Assembly: GCF_964355755.1 (NCBI RefSeq)
Contig: NC_092672.1
Location: 33,228,501-33,292,500, forward strand
Direction: 5' to 3'
Source of the DNA: Antedon mediterranea
Taxonomy: Eukaryota; Echinodermata; Crinoidea; Comatulida; Antedonidae
DNA: 64,000 bases
In this document: positions 40,283 through 54,100 of the stretch, piece after piece
Position numbering within the stretch: position 1 is the stretch's first letter
Layout: each line of letters starts with the position of its first letter
The notes under the pieces: generated by a model
What the model was told of the DNA's origin: nothing
The model's input: only the letters and a program-made list of their open reading frames with translations
The model's database searches: none
Translations under genes and position numbers: made by a program

Positions 40283-40661
40283 TTGTACTGTTTCTAATAA
40301 ACGCCCAGGGGGCGTTTATTGGAGGTACATTTAAACACCCAAAATTACCTAAACAGGCTGCTTTAAAACAGTTAAAAAGTTTATTTGTTGAAAAACAAGT
40401 TAGTGTGCAAGCTATATCTAGGCCATATCTCGTTTGCTAGTTATTTGAACAGCAATAAGTTCATCGCTAGTGGGTGAAATAAATATATTTCCCTTTAGTA
40501 GCAATCAAAGGCTATGCCAAATATGGACTGGATACACATGCACAATTCTATTTGAACACTCATTACAATATGACAATATAAAAAATATCTCAGAGGGGGC
40601 GTTTATTGAGGTGGTGGTGGTTGGGGGGGGGGGGGGGGGTTATTAGAAACAATACGGTATT
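40283..40661. mobile_element. TIR element with G-run, LZIC/ATP13A2 gap
   Basis: The left end GTTTCTAATAAACGCCC mirrors the right end (GTTTCTAATAACCCCC inverted). A run of about 17 Gs lies at 40623-40639. Internal GGGGGCGTTTATTG motifs repeat the end sequence. Confidence 0.65.
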
Positions 40662-41159
40662 GAAGCCTGGCTTAAGATTATCATGACTGGCCTCTCCCAA
40701 AACATCCCAATGTAGTCACCTTAAATTGTTTAGTTGGGCAACAATGAAATAAACATTTTGTATTCTAAAAGTTGGTACTATTGCACACCATGTGACCCAC
40801 AGTCGACCAATCAAATGACAAGAATTTATTTAGTTGTTATATAATACTGTACAGTGCTATATTTTATAAGAGTAGAACCCATTAGGGAGACACTTTAGGA
40901 CCCAACAAAGTGTCCCCTTATTAGAGTCGTCCAAAAGGAGTACTATATACTGAATGAAATAGCATTTTAATTTTTCTATTATGTATTAGGTGTCATTTCG
41001 AAATTGTCAATTAAATTATTGGAATAATGGAAGTGAATTATCATTCTTTTTTTCTTTTATATTTATTTAAGGCAAGATATGAGCACTGCAATTTCCATTA
41101 TGCTGAATAAAAGGAATCGGTATCTGTATAGCACTTGACCTCTGAAACAGGACATTAAT

Positions 41160-41478
41160 TGTGGTTCCAACTAGCGATGCAACCAACGCAAAAATGCCCT
41201 TCTAATAATTGTGTTTGCCCCGGCTGCATGAAATCAAATCTGCTTGTTGCGGGTCAACGTTAGCATGCCGTAGACTTTGTTCACCCTGCATACTTTTGAG
41301 TACATGCTGTACTATGTTTCCGGTGCTCTTTTGCCTTGCAGTGTTAGATGAAATAAAACTGATTTGATTTCCCTTAGCGATGTTTGTAGCACTGTTACTT
41401 GTCAGTTCTCACTTGTGATTACGCAATAAAGCACTTTGCTTCGATATGCTGTTACGTTCCACTGGGAACCACGCTTTA
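41160..41478. mobile_element. MITE-B-like element, relative of 37885
   Basis: Starts GTGGTTCCAACTAGCGATGC and ends, inverted, AGCGTGGTTCCCAGTGGAAC; the interior matches the element at 37885. Confidence 0.7.
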
Positions 41479-41759
41479 GGGAGCTTTCGATTATAAGTTA
41501 GGTCATAAGTTTCGGAATAAGTTAGGTCATGTTAATTCATTGTACGCATGCGGGGATGCTGGGACGTGCTTCCAAACTATTCTATACACTTTTAGTGGTG
41601 TCAAGGTACAAACAACATATCGATGCGTAGGTCATTGTAGTTCGGCGCAAATGGAAAGTTAACTATTATTCCATTATAGGTTGTTAATAATAATTGCAGC
41701 TAGTACCAATTTATACACCTAGGTGAAGATAATCAACTAAGAAACATTTTCACTTTGAA

Positions 41760-41765
41760 TTTATT
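41760..41765 (-). other. Candidate ATP13A2 poly(A) signal
   Basis: AATAAA on the minus strand about 220 nt after the stop codon; the closest plausible signal. Confidence 0.35.
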
Positions 41766-41984
41766 TAATTTATAGATATTGTTTAGAACTTTATTAGCAA
41801 TATTAAACATTATTTGAAAAGAACAATAACATTGAAAATTAATATTAAATAAATATGAAAAAATACTCCTTTCTCCCTCGAAAAGTTACTTATTTAATTA
41901 CATTATTTCATTGAAAATCGGACATTTAAATACTCTGCACTATAATACTACACTAAAAGTTGATAAAAATAGGAAAATATAGTG

Positions 41985-42140
41985 TCAACTGACACAGTTG
42001 CTTGTGGTCACCTGACCAATTGGTGGCCAATCAGGATCATTCATAATTTCTTTTTCAATTCTTTTATAGATATTCTTTAAGGCGTTTTTCTTTCGGCATG
42101 GCTTTATAAACGTCTTGATAAAAGCCTTACCCATCAGCCA
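41985..42140 (-). CDS. ATP13A2: ATP13A2 exon 27 (residues 1143-1193, stop)
   Basis: It encodes the cytosolic tail, [20 protein letters not shown] to NCVS, with NDPDWPP resembling the EQPWPP near the human ATP13A2 C-terminus. Stop TGA is at 41985-41987. Confidence 0.9.
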   Translation of the reverse strand, partial: WLMGKAFIKTFIKPCRKKNALKNIYKRIEKEIMNDPDWPPIGQVTTSNCVS

Positions 42141-45100
42141 CTAGAAAAAACAAAAATACAATAAACTCTCTTGAATATACAGTTCGTCCAAAAATCCCTC
42201 CCACAGGATTTAAAGCTGTCTACAATATCAAACATGTGACAAAAAATGTTCCCAAATATGGTAGTGATATGCCTAAACATGGTAGTGGTATGACATCATC
42301 ATGTCCATATATGGGCACATCACATTTTTTTGTCACATCAAGTTTGATAGTGTAGACAGAGCATAGTTGGGTTACAATTTAGAAAAAAAATAAATTACAA
42401 TACAACCTCTAAGACCCCAACAAAGTGTACCCTTAAGCGTGGTTCCCACTAGCGACGCAACGCAAGGACGTAACGCAACGCAAGTGAATTGACCAATCAC
42501 AAGCAATGGCTTATTCGCTTGTGATTGCTAACTGTCTATAACTTCGCTTGTCATTGGTTAAAACGCTTGCGTTGCGTTTACGTCCTTGCGTTACGTTCTA
42601 GTGGGAACCAAGCTTTAGTAGGGGTTTCCTCTGAATAGAGGTTGGCTGTAGTGTTAAAATATACTTCCCGCCATTCGTCTCACAGAAAAGTATATCCTTA
42701 ATAGAGGTGTCTCAGGGACTACTTACTTCAATTGCAAACGTGAGGGTTGCATTCACGATAATGACAGTAAATATTATCCAACAAAACTTCATGTGATCTG
42801 GACCAAGTTGATAAACTTGAAAGAAACTTTCTAGGAATGATAGGTAATTTGGGTAAAACAACATGAAGGCTGTGTACATACACAAGACAATCAGCGAGAT
42901 GAGGAACCACACTAAAAAATAAAAATAAATAAATCAAAATTTACTAACAAATTTTAAAACTCATGAAATTTGAGCAAACTTCAATATCTTCTATAGACTT
43001 GCTTTAAGTCTTTAGTTTTTATCGTCTTAGTTATTACTTATGTTAGTAGTCCACCAGTCAGCAGTTCAATTTTTGTTAACATTTTTTGTCTGAAATAATG
43101 AGCTCAAGTATTATACATATGGAATGCCACATGTGCCAAAATATTTATCTTTTTATTAATTTCAGCCTAGAACTTAGACTATGTCTTCTACTGTACTAAG
43201 CCTACTGTATATTATTTGATTACTTCCATCCTGCTTAATATAAATATAGCACCACTTAAGACATCTCTGATACTTAGAAGTACTGTTTTATTTTTTACAC
43301 ACTTTTACACACTACTGAATGCTATTCCCAATGATCTAAAATTATACTATAATTGTGACATGTAGTCAAAAGTTAATTTATGAGTAAAAAGTAATTTTTA
43401 AAGACATCTTTTATGAAGTGAGTTACACACAGTATTCAACCACATTAGACAGGCATGGAGTATTTTCACCTAAATTAATATACTAATGCTCTGTCTACAC
43501 TATCAAACTAGATTGTGATTATGGTGTTGGAATGTGTGGAGATGGTGCAAATGATTGTGGTGCCCTCAAGTCAGCGCATGCTGGAATATCACTGTCAGAA
43601 GCAGAGGCTTCAGTGTCATCGCCATTTACATCAAGCATTCCAAACATATCGTGTGTTCCAATTGTTATCAGGTACATACCAAAGTCGTATGTTCAAATTT
43701 ATATGCCAAGTTGCACAGTGTTGCAGAGTTGACCATGTCTAAAGCTCTGTCTACACTATCAAACTATTTCTACAAAAAAAAGTTTGATGTGCCCAAATAT
43801 GGTGGTAGTGATATGCTCAAATATGGTAGTGATATGACATCGTCATGTTCATATATGGCCACATTACATTTTTTCGTCACAAAGTTTGATAGTGTAGACA
43901 GAGTTTACACTATCCAAGTTAATACGCTTACCATTTTGCCATATTGGAGTCCTGTAGGGTGGTCCTCGTGAAAAAGCAGCCGCAACTATTATGTACTGGA
44001 ATGACGAGACAACAAAGATGACCGTGTTCTCAGGACAGAGAATGTTCTCATCAGCATCTTGACTTGGATGAAGTGGCTCAAACCTGAATAAAATAAAAAA
44101 CATACAAGTTATGCCAAGAATTTAGTTAATAATTTTCTTTCCTATAAAATTACTAAAACATAACAACAAACTAGTGTAGTGTGTCCAAATATGGTAGTGA
44201 TATGATGTCATCATGTCCATATATGGGAACATACATGGTTAAAATTTGTATAATAAACAATCGTACAACATTTCCCAGTCTCATAGTATAGATTTAAGAT
44301 ATATTTTCTGACAAATTGATATTTGAATTGGCACTTAAATTCTATGTTTCAATAATGATTATATAATTTCTATATATTTTCTAGCTTCTTTTTTTTTTTT
44401 TAATCCTCTTTTAATATTATTAGTACTTTAAAAGTCTGTTTACATTACACATTGTTCTAGATATTATTGGGTTATCCTTAAAACACTGTTTTAAAAAGAG
44501 TATAATCTATGCCTACCAATCCTGTGTAAACAACAGAAAATACGCAGTCGTTTGTCCAATAATCTGAACGAGAATTTGCAGAATAATGGAGATGAGTATG
44601 ATAGGTGACACCAGACTTCCAGGTGGTCGCTTCTTAACCAGGTGTGTATAAGCACCGTTATAGCCCACTAAAAACATAATAAATGTTATTGATTGATTAA
44701 ATAGTAAAAATGTTCTTCCCATACAGAAATCCAGTCCGGAAAATTACGCAGAGTACTGAATTAATATTAATAACTAATCTACTAAATACAAAGAAGTCAA
44801 ATAATATTGTACTTTCCCTAACTAATTAAAAAAATAAAGACTTTTTTAAACATTTATTTTACCATATTTAATGAGGGTGATCCATCCAGCAATTGCTAAT
44901 CATTATGGACCCTCAGAAGTTCACAGGACAAACAAATACACAAGATGCTCTACATAAACAAAGTCTTTGGGAGAGGAGTTTCTGTCCTTCATGTCCTGAC
45001 ATGTGACAGGACTTGAACCCAGGACCCTTGGAGTGGTAGCCAAGCATCATAACCACCAAACCACAACTCCACTTTTGCCTTCAATTGCTCCTGGTCTATC

Positions 45101-48100
45101 TGGTCTATGTTTTTAATGACTAATTTTAATGACTAGGCCTAACCTACCACTAATAGATAAGTGTTTATGTGATGTATCCTTTTCTTACACCATTTTCAAT
45201 ACCAGTTGGAGTAAATTTAACCCAGCAAATCTTGCTGGCAAAACCTGCTTCGGGAGAACACTAATAATTGTTTTTTAAAAATAGATTTAGGCAAATTGCC
45301 AAGGATAACCATACATGAATCATTTATCATCTTTTGTCGGAATCCATTCACTACACACAAGACATAAACAAAGTCTTTAGGAGTGGCTTTCTTAGGTGTC
45401 ACTAGGTGTGTATAAGCACTTTTGTAGTCAACAATGGTGCTAGAATGGAGTTGTAGCTTGGTAGTTTTTGGTTACCAATGCAAGGTCCTGGGTTTAAGTC
45501 ATGTCACATATCAGTATTTTTACTCATAAAAAACAACTCGACTCCCAAATCTCTATTACAGTCAACTCTCCCAATACCTGACCTTTCCAAATACCAGACT
45601 TTTCTTGAGGCCTAAAAGGTTGCAAATCCATTTTTACTATTCAAAATTAATTTGAATACCAGACTTTTTGTTAAAGCAGATGTATTGCAAGCTCAAAGGT
45701 GTCTCATATTAAGCTGATTTTCCACTAGGCGAATTTGTTCGCGCAAATCGAAAGCGTCATGCTCTGCGCATGCGTATTCGAGTTTCTGTCTGTCATACTC
45801 CCTTCTGCGACGAATTCTAGTTCCTTGATTTTTCGCTGCAACGAAATTTACTAGTTCGAATTGTTTCTACTTTTTGCGAAGCGAAATATTGCGCAACCAA
45901 TCAGAGCTCAGGAAATTAGCTATGATGCTTTCATGAGCACTCATGTGAATCGAAATGCTCAGCAACCACGCGAGGAACATGAACGTCGCAACTATTCGCT
46001 TATGTAGTGGAAAGAGAGTAGGCGATTTTTTTCTCTTCGAAATGTTTGATTCGCGCGAACAAATTCGCCTAGTGGAAAATCGGCTTACAAGTACTTTGTT
46101 TCTATAGAACATCTTGTATGTTTGTTTGTTTGTAGATTTACACTGTTAAGGAGGATAGGGAATGAGCTCACTTATGGTTATCCTTGGAAATTTCCATAAA
46201 TTTATCAAACATAGGCAGTTATAAAATCCTAATATAAAGTTGCTTAAGCAAAAAATACTTACTTAAAATAGCGACTGTTGTGGTGATAACAAGATCTACA
46301 TACAGGAATTGAAAATCTCCAAGATTAGAATTTATCTATAAAAGACAACATTAACAGTATTTAATTATGTTCATCTATTCTTTATATTATTATTATTATT
46401 GTATTTTATTATTTATTGTTTATATTAAAGATGTATTGTCCCTTGAAACACAACAAAATTAAGGTCAAAATATTCTATATTTAAATTGGCCATATCAAAG
46501 TAATATTAAAGTTATTCACTTTAAAATGGACCTGAAATGGATTTTCGATTTTTTTCATTTTAGAATGATGTTTTGGGGGCTATTAGGTGTTGCTAGAATG
46601 TATATTGTTACAAAATATAAATTGGCCCTTTTGGGGAAAGCCCCATTTGAAAATCAAAAAAATTCGCGGGTGACGTCACTTTGCGAATATATTCCTATCC
46701 CTCCAATGGACAATTTGCAGTTTTTTGGCTATAACTCTTTAAATCTATGGAGTATTTTCTAAAAAATGCTTGTGCATTTGCAGAAACGTATTTAGAATTT
46801 TGTTAGATAAAATTATTACCGTATAAACGGTTATTCATCGAGTAAATGACGATTTAAAATCTTAAAATCAACGGTTTTTTTCTGGCAATACCGAAGTTGG
46901 CCTGGCAACGTTGTCCGGGATACAGCTCCGTGCGCAATGATGCGTATCCATATTTTCCGTTCGTGTATTTTGTATCGTTCGTAATTTATACTGCTAAAAT
47001 GTGTTAGTTTCTTTAGTTTTTAGTTTAGCAGAATTAAATTAGTAATATGAGATGATAATTTATTTGTCACGAATCAGGCAGTTCGAAAACGAATTTTATT
47101 CATATTTTACTTTGGCTTGACAATGAGCGCAGCAAGTTGTTGATATCGCTTTGGTCCTTGGATGCACATGAAACGGAGCCTCGCCGCATGATGTGGGTGG
47201 TGGATCGATTCCGCGCACTGGATTGGGGGCCTAGGCCTAGTAAAGGTTTGGGAGGTAGGCCTTCTAAATTCAGGTTTTAGAACAAACGAAGTACATTTTA
47301 GGGACCTATATTTCAACAACATTAGATATTGAATAAATTAGTATTAGTGTCAACGCTTCGCGTATCTTTCCAGGCCGTCGATCATTCACTGACTATCGGG
47401 CGGCATACACGCTCTCGATATCATCGTGTGTATATGTGACGTCGTGAATATAGAGGCTTCCGACGGCCGTTGAAATAGAATATTGCAATGGCGTGAGTAA
47501 TTTTCGCTAATTTACCATGGTATCTTAAAATTTCGTTTTTACTCAAAATACTATACATTTTGTTTTTATTTGTATGGGTTTGTGTTAATTTGATACATTT
47601 AAATAACATGTGTGAATTTCTTGAAAATCGAAATTCCATTTCAGGTCCATTTTAAGTCGAAAATTTGAGCCAAAAAACAACAATTTTACGTAATTAACAG
47701 CTAAATGAATTTGATTACATTTCGTCTGGAAAATCATCGCGAGCGAAAGTAAACAAACATTTCAAACCATGAGTATGCATTATGCATGATGCTAATTAGG
47801 ATTGTTTACAACTCATCACGGTTGAGAAGGTGTTTTCACACGGATCGCGAGGAAGTTTTATGATTATGCATACAGAGTAGCCAAATAAGCGCGTTGCACT
47901 ATGAGATATGTTTTGATTGAAAACTTTGACTGGAAGTCAAAGTTATTTTTTGAACCAAAAAATGTCTGTATTTCAGTTGTATGATTTTTTTTTTCGACTA
48001 ATTTTTGGTGAAAGTTAATAACTATTATGATACTTCAAAATGACCCACTTTTTTTCGAAATCTTTTTTTCTTTTTTTTTGGAATTTGACAAAGGGACAAT

Positions 48101-51100
48101 ACATCTTTAAGTTTCTCATAAGTTAACAAGTTAAACAAAGATTCAATTCTTTACCCAATATAAAATCATAACAGAAATGAACTGTATTATACTGTAGAGG
48201 GCCATATACTTGAATACACCAAATGATGTAACTAGAGCTGCTCTACCTTCTCTGAAAAAAAAAATAAAAAAATCAATATTTAATAATTGACAAGCCGTAA
48301 TTAATGAAATTGAAAGTATTTTTTCCTCTCTACTCTAAATTAGCTTTGTTGACTAGCTAAAACTGTTAGAAGAAGCTGTTTTTGCTGCTCTTGTGTTTAG
48401 AAGACCATATTACAGTGTATCCTCCTTTAAGCCTTGCCTACACTATGAAACATTATGTGACAAAACATGTGATGTGCCCATGTATGGACATGATGATGAT
48501 CACTACTATATTTGAGCATATCACTACCATATTTGGGCACATCACACTTTTTTTGTAAAAATAGTTTGATAGTGTAGACAGAGCTTTAGACATGGTCAAC
48601 TCTGCAACACTGTGCAACTTGGCATATAAATTTGAACATAAGACGTTGGTATGTACCTGATAACAATTGGAACACACGATATGTTTGGAATGCTTGATGT
48701 AAATGGTGATGCCACTGAAGCCTCTGCTTCCGACAGTGATATTCCAGCATGCGCTGACTTGAGGGCACCACAATCATTTGCACCATCTCCACACATTCCA
48801 ACACCATACCTAAAAAAACACATCAATTTAATAGCTTTTTCGAAATGACATACAGATAAAATTTTTAACATTTAAAATACGGAAAACAACTGTGTGCTAG
48901 TTCTTACCCAAGTTCTTGAAGAGCTTCCACTAACTGACGTTTTTGGTCAGGTGACATTCTCGAAAATACAGTTCCTTTCTGTATAATCTATCATAAAGAT
49001 AAAATATATAGGCATATAAAGAGTAATAAATAGCAGGGCCGTAGCCAGTATGGTTGTTAAGTTTCACCCTGACCACTTGACAGAAGCATTTGAAAACCAT
49101 GTGGCTTGAACAGAGATTGTTCCCTTATTTTGCGAAAACCACAACACTTTATTTCTTGTAGCTAAAATAACTGAAAAGTAGAAATAAGAAATATGTGGAT
49201 TTGATTGCAGTTTTTTTATAGGAATTCAAATACTGAAATATACATGCTATATCCTACAATGTCCATCTGATAGTCGTATATACAGTAACTGGTATAGCCC
49301 TATCTCTTCTAGATTGTTATTTGAGGTTAAATTATTTATCCTACAAATTGTAAAAGAACATTTCTTTTCTTACCTTGGGCATAACATCCGCAAAATGGTT
49401 CTTGATGACGGCAAATGATTTGCCGTTTATTGCAAAATGAAAGTTGGTAGATGGAGCGGGAAGTTTTTGATTCTGGTACAAATTCTGAAACAGTAAGATA
49501 CTAAATATTATATTCATTGTCCAATATAAAAAGGAATATACATAAATATAAAAGAATCTGAAAAAAAGTATACTCGTATGTCAATAGATATGACTTTTAT
49601 CAATTTTGCTATCATAAAAATCATGGTAAGGCAGCCATACTGTATATATGATCATATTTGATGGTCACTCTTCATGGTTGATTGGTTTTAAGCTGATTGT
49701 GTCAAAGTTAGTCTCTCTAGTTCTATGGACAACCTACTTGTTTAGGAAAACCCTTTTCTATTTGCATTCCTTTGTTTTGTGGAGGGACATCGTACGACCA
49801 CTCAATGGTAGAAGGAGATGTAGATGACGATGGAGAAGCAGTCACTAACACTACACTAGAATTGGGATCAATCATACCGCATTCTCTGGCAACACTTATA
49901 GCAGTCAACATATTGTCACCTGAAACAGATTAGTTTACCACGATATTTATTTATTCAAACTTCTCACTAAACAGGTGGTAAACACCTAAAACTGTCCAGT
50001 CACAATTGCACAGTGGCTGATAGATCCCAAAAAATAAGTAGTTAACAGTAGAAATTTTAATTTTTTTTTACATGGACATACCCAGTGGGGCGTACACTCC
50101 ATGATTCAATCACTTTTATGTCGGTTCGGTGGGGTTTTCTATGTTTTTTTTTTAGGTTTCCAGGGGTTTGCGAGGGTTTAGCAATACCCTGTTTTTCCCG
50201 CCAAATTGGACGCCATATTGGATTCTGGCATGATGATGTCATCGTATCGACTTGATTCATCAACTACTATGAGAAGTAGTTATTAAAGTAAGCCTCTACT
50301 AATTTTAATCATTGAAACACAACTGCAAGTAACAAAAACTGTTAATTGATTTTCCCTATCCCCTATATATACTGTAGGTATTTGTGTATTGTTAATAGGA
50401 ATTTGTGTGTGTTATATAGGCCAAAATTTAAAAGTGCCATAAAAAATTTTCCCCAAGACCCTGGGATGGGGATTTTTTTTCTGACATTCCATATGGTATA
50501 CTCTATTAGAAAAACCAAAAAAAATGTTCCTATACTTTTTTCCCGCAAATGTGTATAATAATTGTTTTGCACCCAGGCTATTAGAGATCAGGAATGTTAA
50601 ATTTGCTCAAATATATTCGCCCAGTGGAAAACAGGCCGAAGAGGTAGACATGACATAAAAGACAATAACAAATAAAATGAATAATGATAATAAATAAATG
50701 TTCTTATTAGATAAAGTAAACATAAGTTTTTATTTCAACTTTATTTATAGAGGGTAAACCTTCCAGCTGGACAAATTAATGGCAGTTAATATTCAGGGGT
50801 CCTTAAGTGAAATAATTAACACAAATACAAGAAAGTGAAATAAATAAAATAGAATAATCTTCTTCTAACACAATACAGCGCTAGACTAGTCAATCATTTT
50901 TTAAAATACAAATAATAAAAAATAATGTTGAAAGTTAGGCCCTACCTGTCACCATAACAGTCCTAATGTCAGCCTCTCTCAGCTGATTAATGACCTGTGT
51001 GGACTGCGGTTTCAGCATATTTTGTAGAATCAACAGGCCTAGGAATGTCAAGTCATTTTCCACCTCTGATCTGTTAAAGATTATCATTTTAGCATTTAGT

Positions 51101-54100
51101 CATCATAATCATATTTTAATAGTTTATTTTTTGTAGGCCTTATTTAATATTTTTGGGTTTACAGTAAAATAATAATAATAACAACCATACCTTGGTAATT
51201 TCTGAATGCGACGCCAAGACACTTTCTGACTAAGAGGGCGCCATGCAAGAGCAATTACACGAAGACCCTTTTGAGTGTAACTTTGTAATGTTGAATGGAA
51301 GTCCATAGGAACTAAAAATAACATATAAAAAAACGATTTAAACAATTTTTCAAGAATATTTGTAATGATTATTCTCAACAAAACTTTTGGAGTAAAACAA
51401 TTGGAGTAAAAAAAAAGTACACAAATTTACAGGAAACGAAGTAAAACAAACCTGTTTGTTTATTGCACAGTGAAGCAATCATTTCGGGGGCGCCCTTCAC
51501 GTAAACGTCCATGTTTTTCGCACCAAGTGTTCGAGTGATAACACTCATTCTTTGAAGGTTGGATGAAAACGGGAACTGTCGTACTATTCCGATTTCATAA
51601 GGCAACTGTAAAATTAAGAAATACTGTGTAACGATAACAATTCATTTAAATGTAAAATTTTGACAGAAGAAACCACTGTCAACTTCACATTAAACTCCAT
51701 ATATGGACATGATGATGTCATATCACTACCATATTTGGGTATATCTCTACCATATTTGTGCACATCACACTTTTTTTTGTCAAACTAATTTGATAGTGTA
51801 GACAGAGCTTAATACTACATTGAAGATTTGAGGGATGAACAAAAAAAACTGTACCTGCTCTGTATTCGGCTGTAGATACGTTTCAGTTGTGGTTGGCTTG
51901 ACAACGGTAGGCATCATGTTACCATATTTGGTTGTATCGTCCTGACCCTGCTCCTCTAAGATCTGCAAAGAGTTATAAAGACAAGAAATTATTTAATAAC
52001 TGCATTTTTGTGTACACCTGAATAGGAAGGAACCTAAACATTTTAGTCATAACATGGGTGTCAATCTCAGACATCCCAACTGAAATATTGAGAGGATTTT
52101 TAAAAGCATGTCAAAACTATGATTTCAGATGTTCTGCTGTGGCAACTAAAACATGGATTGCAAAAAAAGGAAGGCCAGTGCTCACATACATTGATGTACT
52201 GGAGACGAATACTGGCAAGCAGAGAGAGGAACGGACTGTCACAATGGCAGATAGGAAATTATGGAGGAATCTAGTCATATAAGTTTGGATATGTAAAGTA
52301 AGTAAGAAAAACTATAGAGGGCGCAATGATATTTTGAAAATTACCTCAAATTAATTAAGGTGCTATATAAAGAATGTAGGGATGTTGGCATCTTTAATAG
52401 TGAACATGGGTATTTCACAGCATACCAACGGCAGAAAATGTCGAGAATATTGTATTTAGCATGAGAGTGGAAAATGACATGAAATATCGGGAGACTATCG
52501 CCATTATCTGGAGAGTTGGGAAGCAGTGGTGGCACCAGCGGGGGGGGGGGGGGGGGGGGGCTACGGGGACTGTAGCCCCCTCGTCGGGGAGCCTAGCCCC
52601 CACGTCGGGGAACGCGAGTACTTTTCGTCGGGGAATATAATATAAAGTAAAAATCATTCGCGTTCACTTCGTAGCTTCAGCGACCAGAAAATCGCGAAGT
52701 TCCATTTTTGTTAAGTACGTCGGAGGGCTATTACACTTTATTATGCATGCATTATTGCCAGCGATCTAAAAAACAATAGGTATGCACTTGTCTGGCGGTG
52801 TCCCTTTGTACGAATCGTTTAACATTGGGCCCGGCCCATTGCGGTTTTACGAGTGATATCATGTTCCACCCAGGGACCAGAATGTGTACTGTAGTTACTT
52901 TCCAGGCGAAGTTTACTGACGCGTTACGTCGTGTACTGTGTATCGACAGCAAAAGGGTATGAATTATCTTCGCGATCTATTTTATTGTTCGTATGTTCAA
53001 TTTTTTTATTTACGATTACCGTGGGGTACCTGAACCTGAAATAGACGTTTTTTTCACTGTAAGCTCGGCCTACATTACTAAACAAAAAACATGCCATTTT
53101 AGTTTAGCCAACATCTTATTATAGCTAAGTTATTACATTTCCAATGTCTTGTATGTCATGAACTGCTCGTACATCGAAATTCCAGATTCACATCTGGGAA
53201 ATAAACTGATTTCCCCGACAGAAAATGGTCTACGCTTGTGGACGCATTCCCCTCCAAATAAAAGGTAAAAAGGGTAACTTGTTTAGGCCTCTATGTCTGA
53301 ATTATTTTTTAAGTATAGGTGTAATTTTTGAAGACCTGCATCTCTAGTTTTCAAAATTGTCTTAGCTCAACCGTCCCCAATTATAGAGCTGGTGGTCATG
53401 TATACTTACCGTACATTTTGTTTCATATTTCGATGTACAATATACAGTCAGTGCATTGAACCTAGAGCTCTATTTTTTTTTTATATCCATGATGGTAGGG
53501 CTGGTTCTGGAGACGTACCGGTATATATCTTGTTTTATGCTTCGAAGTATAAGTTAAATTTCCGGGACCTAGCAACTCTATTTTTCAGAATGTTCTTAGC
53601 TCCACCCCAACCATGGTGGGCTGGACCTATAATTTTGTTTCATATTTCAATGTTTTGCAGGAACCTAGCAGCTCTATTTTTGACAATTTTCTTAGCCCTA
53701 ATGGTAGGGCTGGTCCTGGAGCCTTATATATTTTGTTTCTTTTTTTCGAAATACTATAATCCAATATCCGGGGACCTAACAACTCTCAACCTCGGTGGGC
53801 TTGTTCTCTGATAGACTTGTAATTTCGTTTTTATATCAATGTATAATTGCAATTTCCGGGGACCTAGCAGCTTTATTTTTCAAAATTTTCTTACAGATCA
53901 GACTATGGATATCTCGCGCATTTACAATTTTCCCACCCCCAGACAGCAACCTGCCTACGTCTCTGCGATTATAACGATATACCTCTTAGCCCGTGGGTAG
54001 GTTTTACGTTCGCATATATTTTCTATGATAGGCATATTGAACTTTAAAAACTTCCTTTTTAAATTTGAAAGAATGGATTTACACGGTCATCGTACCGGAC

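Noticed and set aside
43515-43971. Plus-strand P-type ATPase gene fragment as a separate gene
   Set aside because: Only one exon, no acceptor, no neighbours; it is an inverted duplicate of exon 21.
46526-47639. Several 70-80-residue ORFs inside the long MITE-C element
   Set aside because: No recognisable transposase or other domain; no splice or start support.
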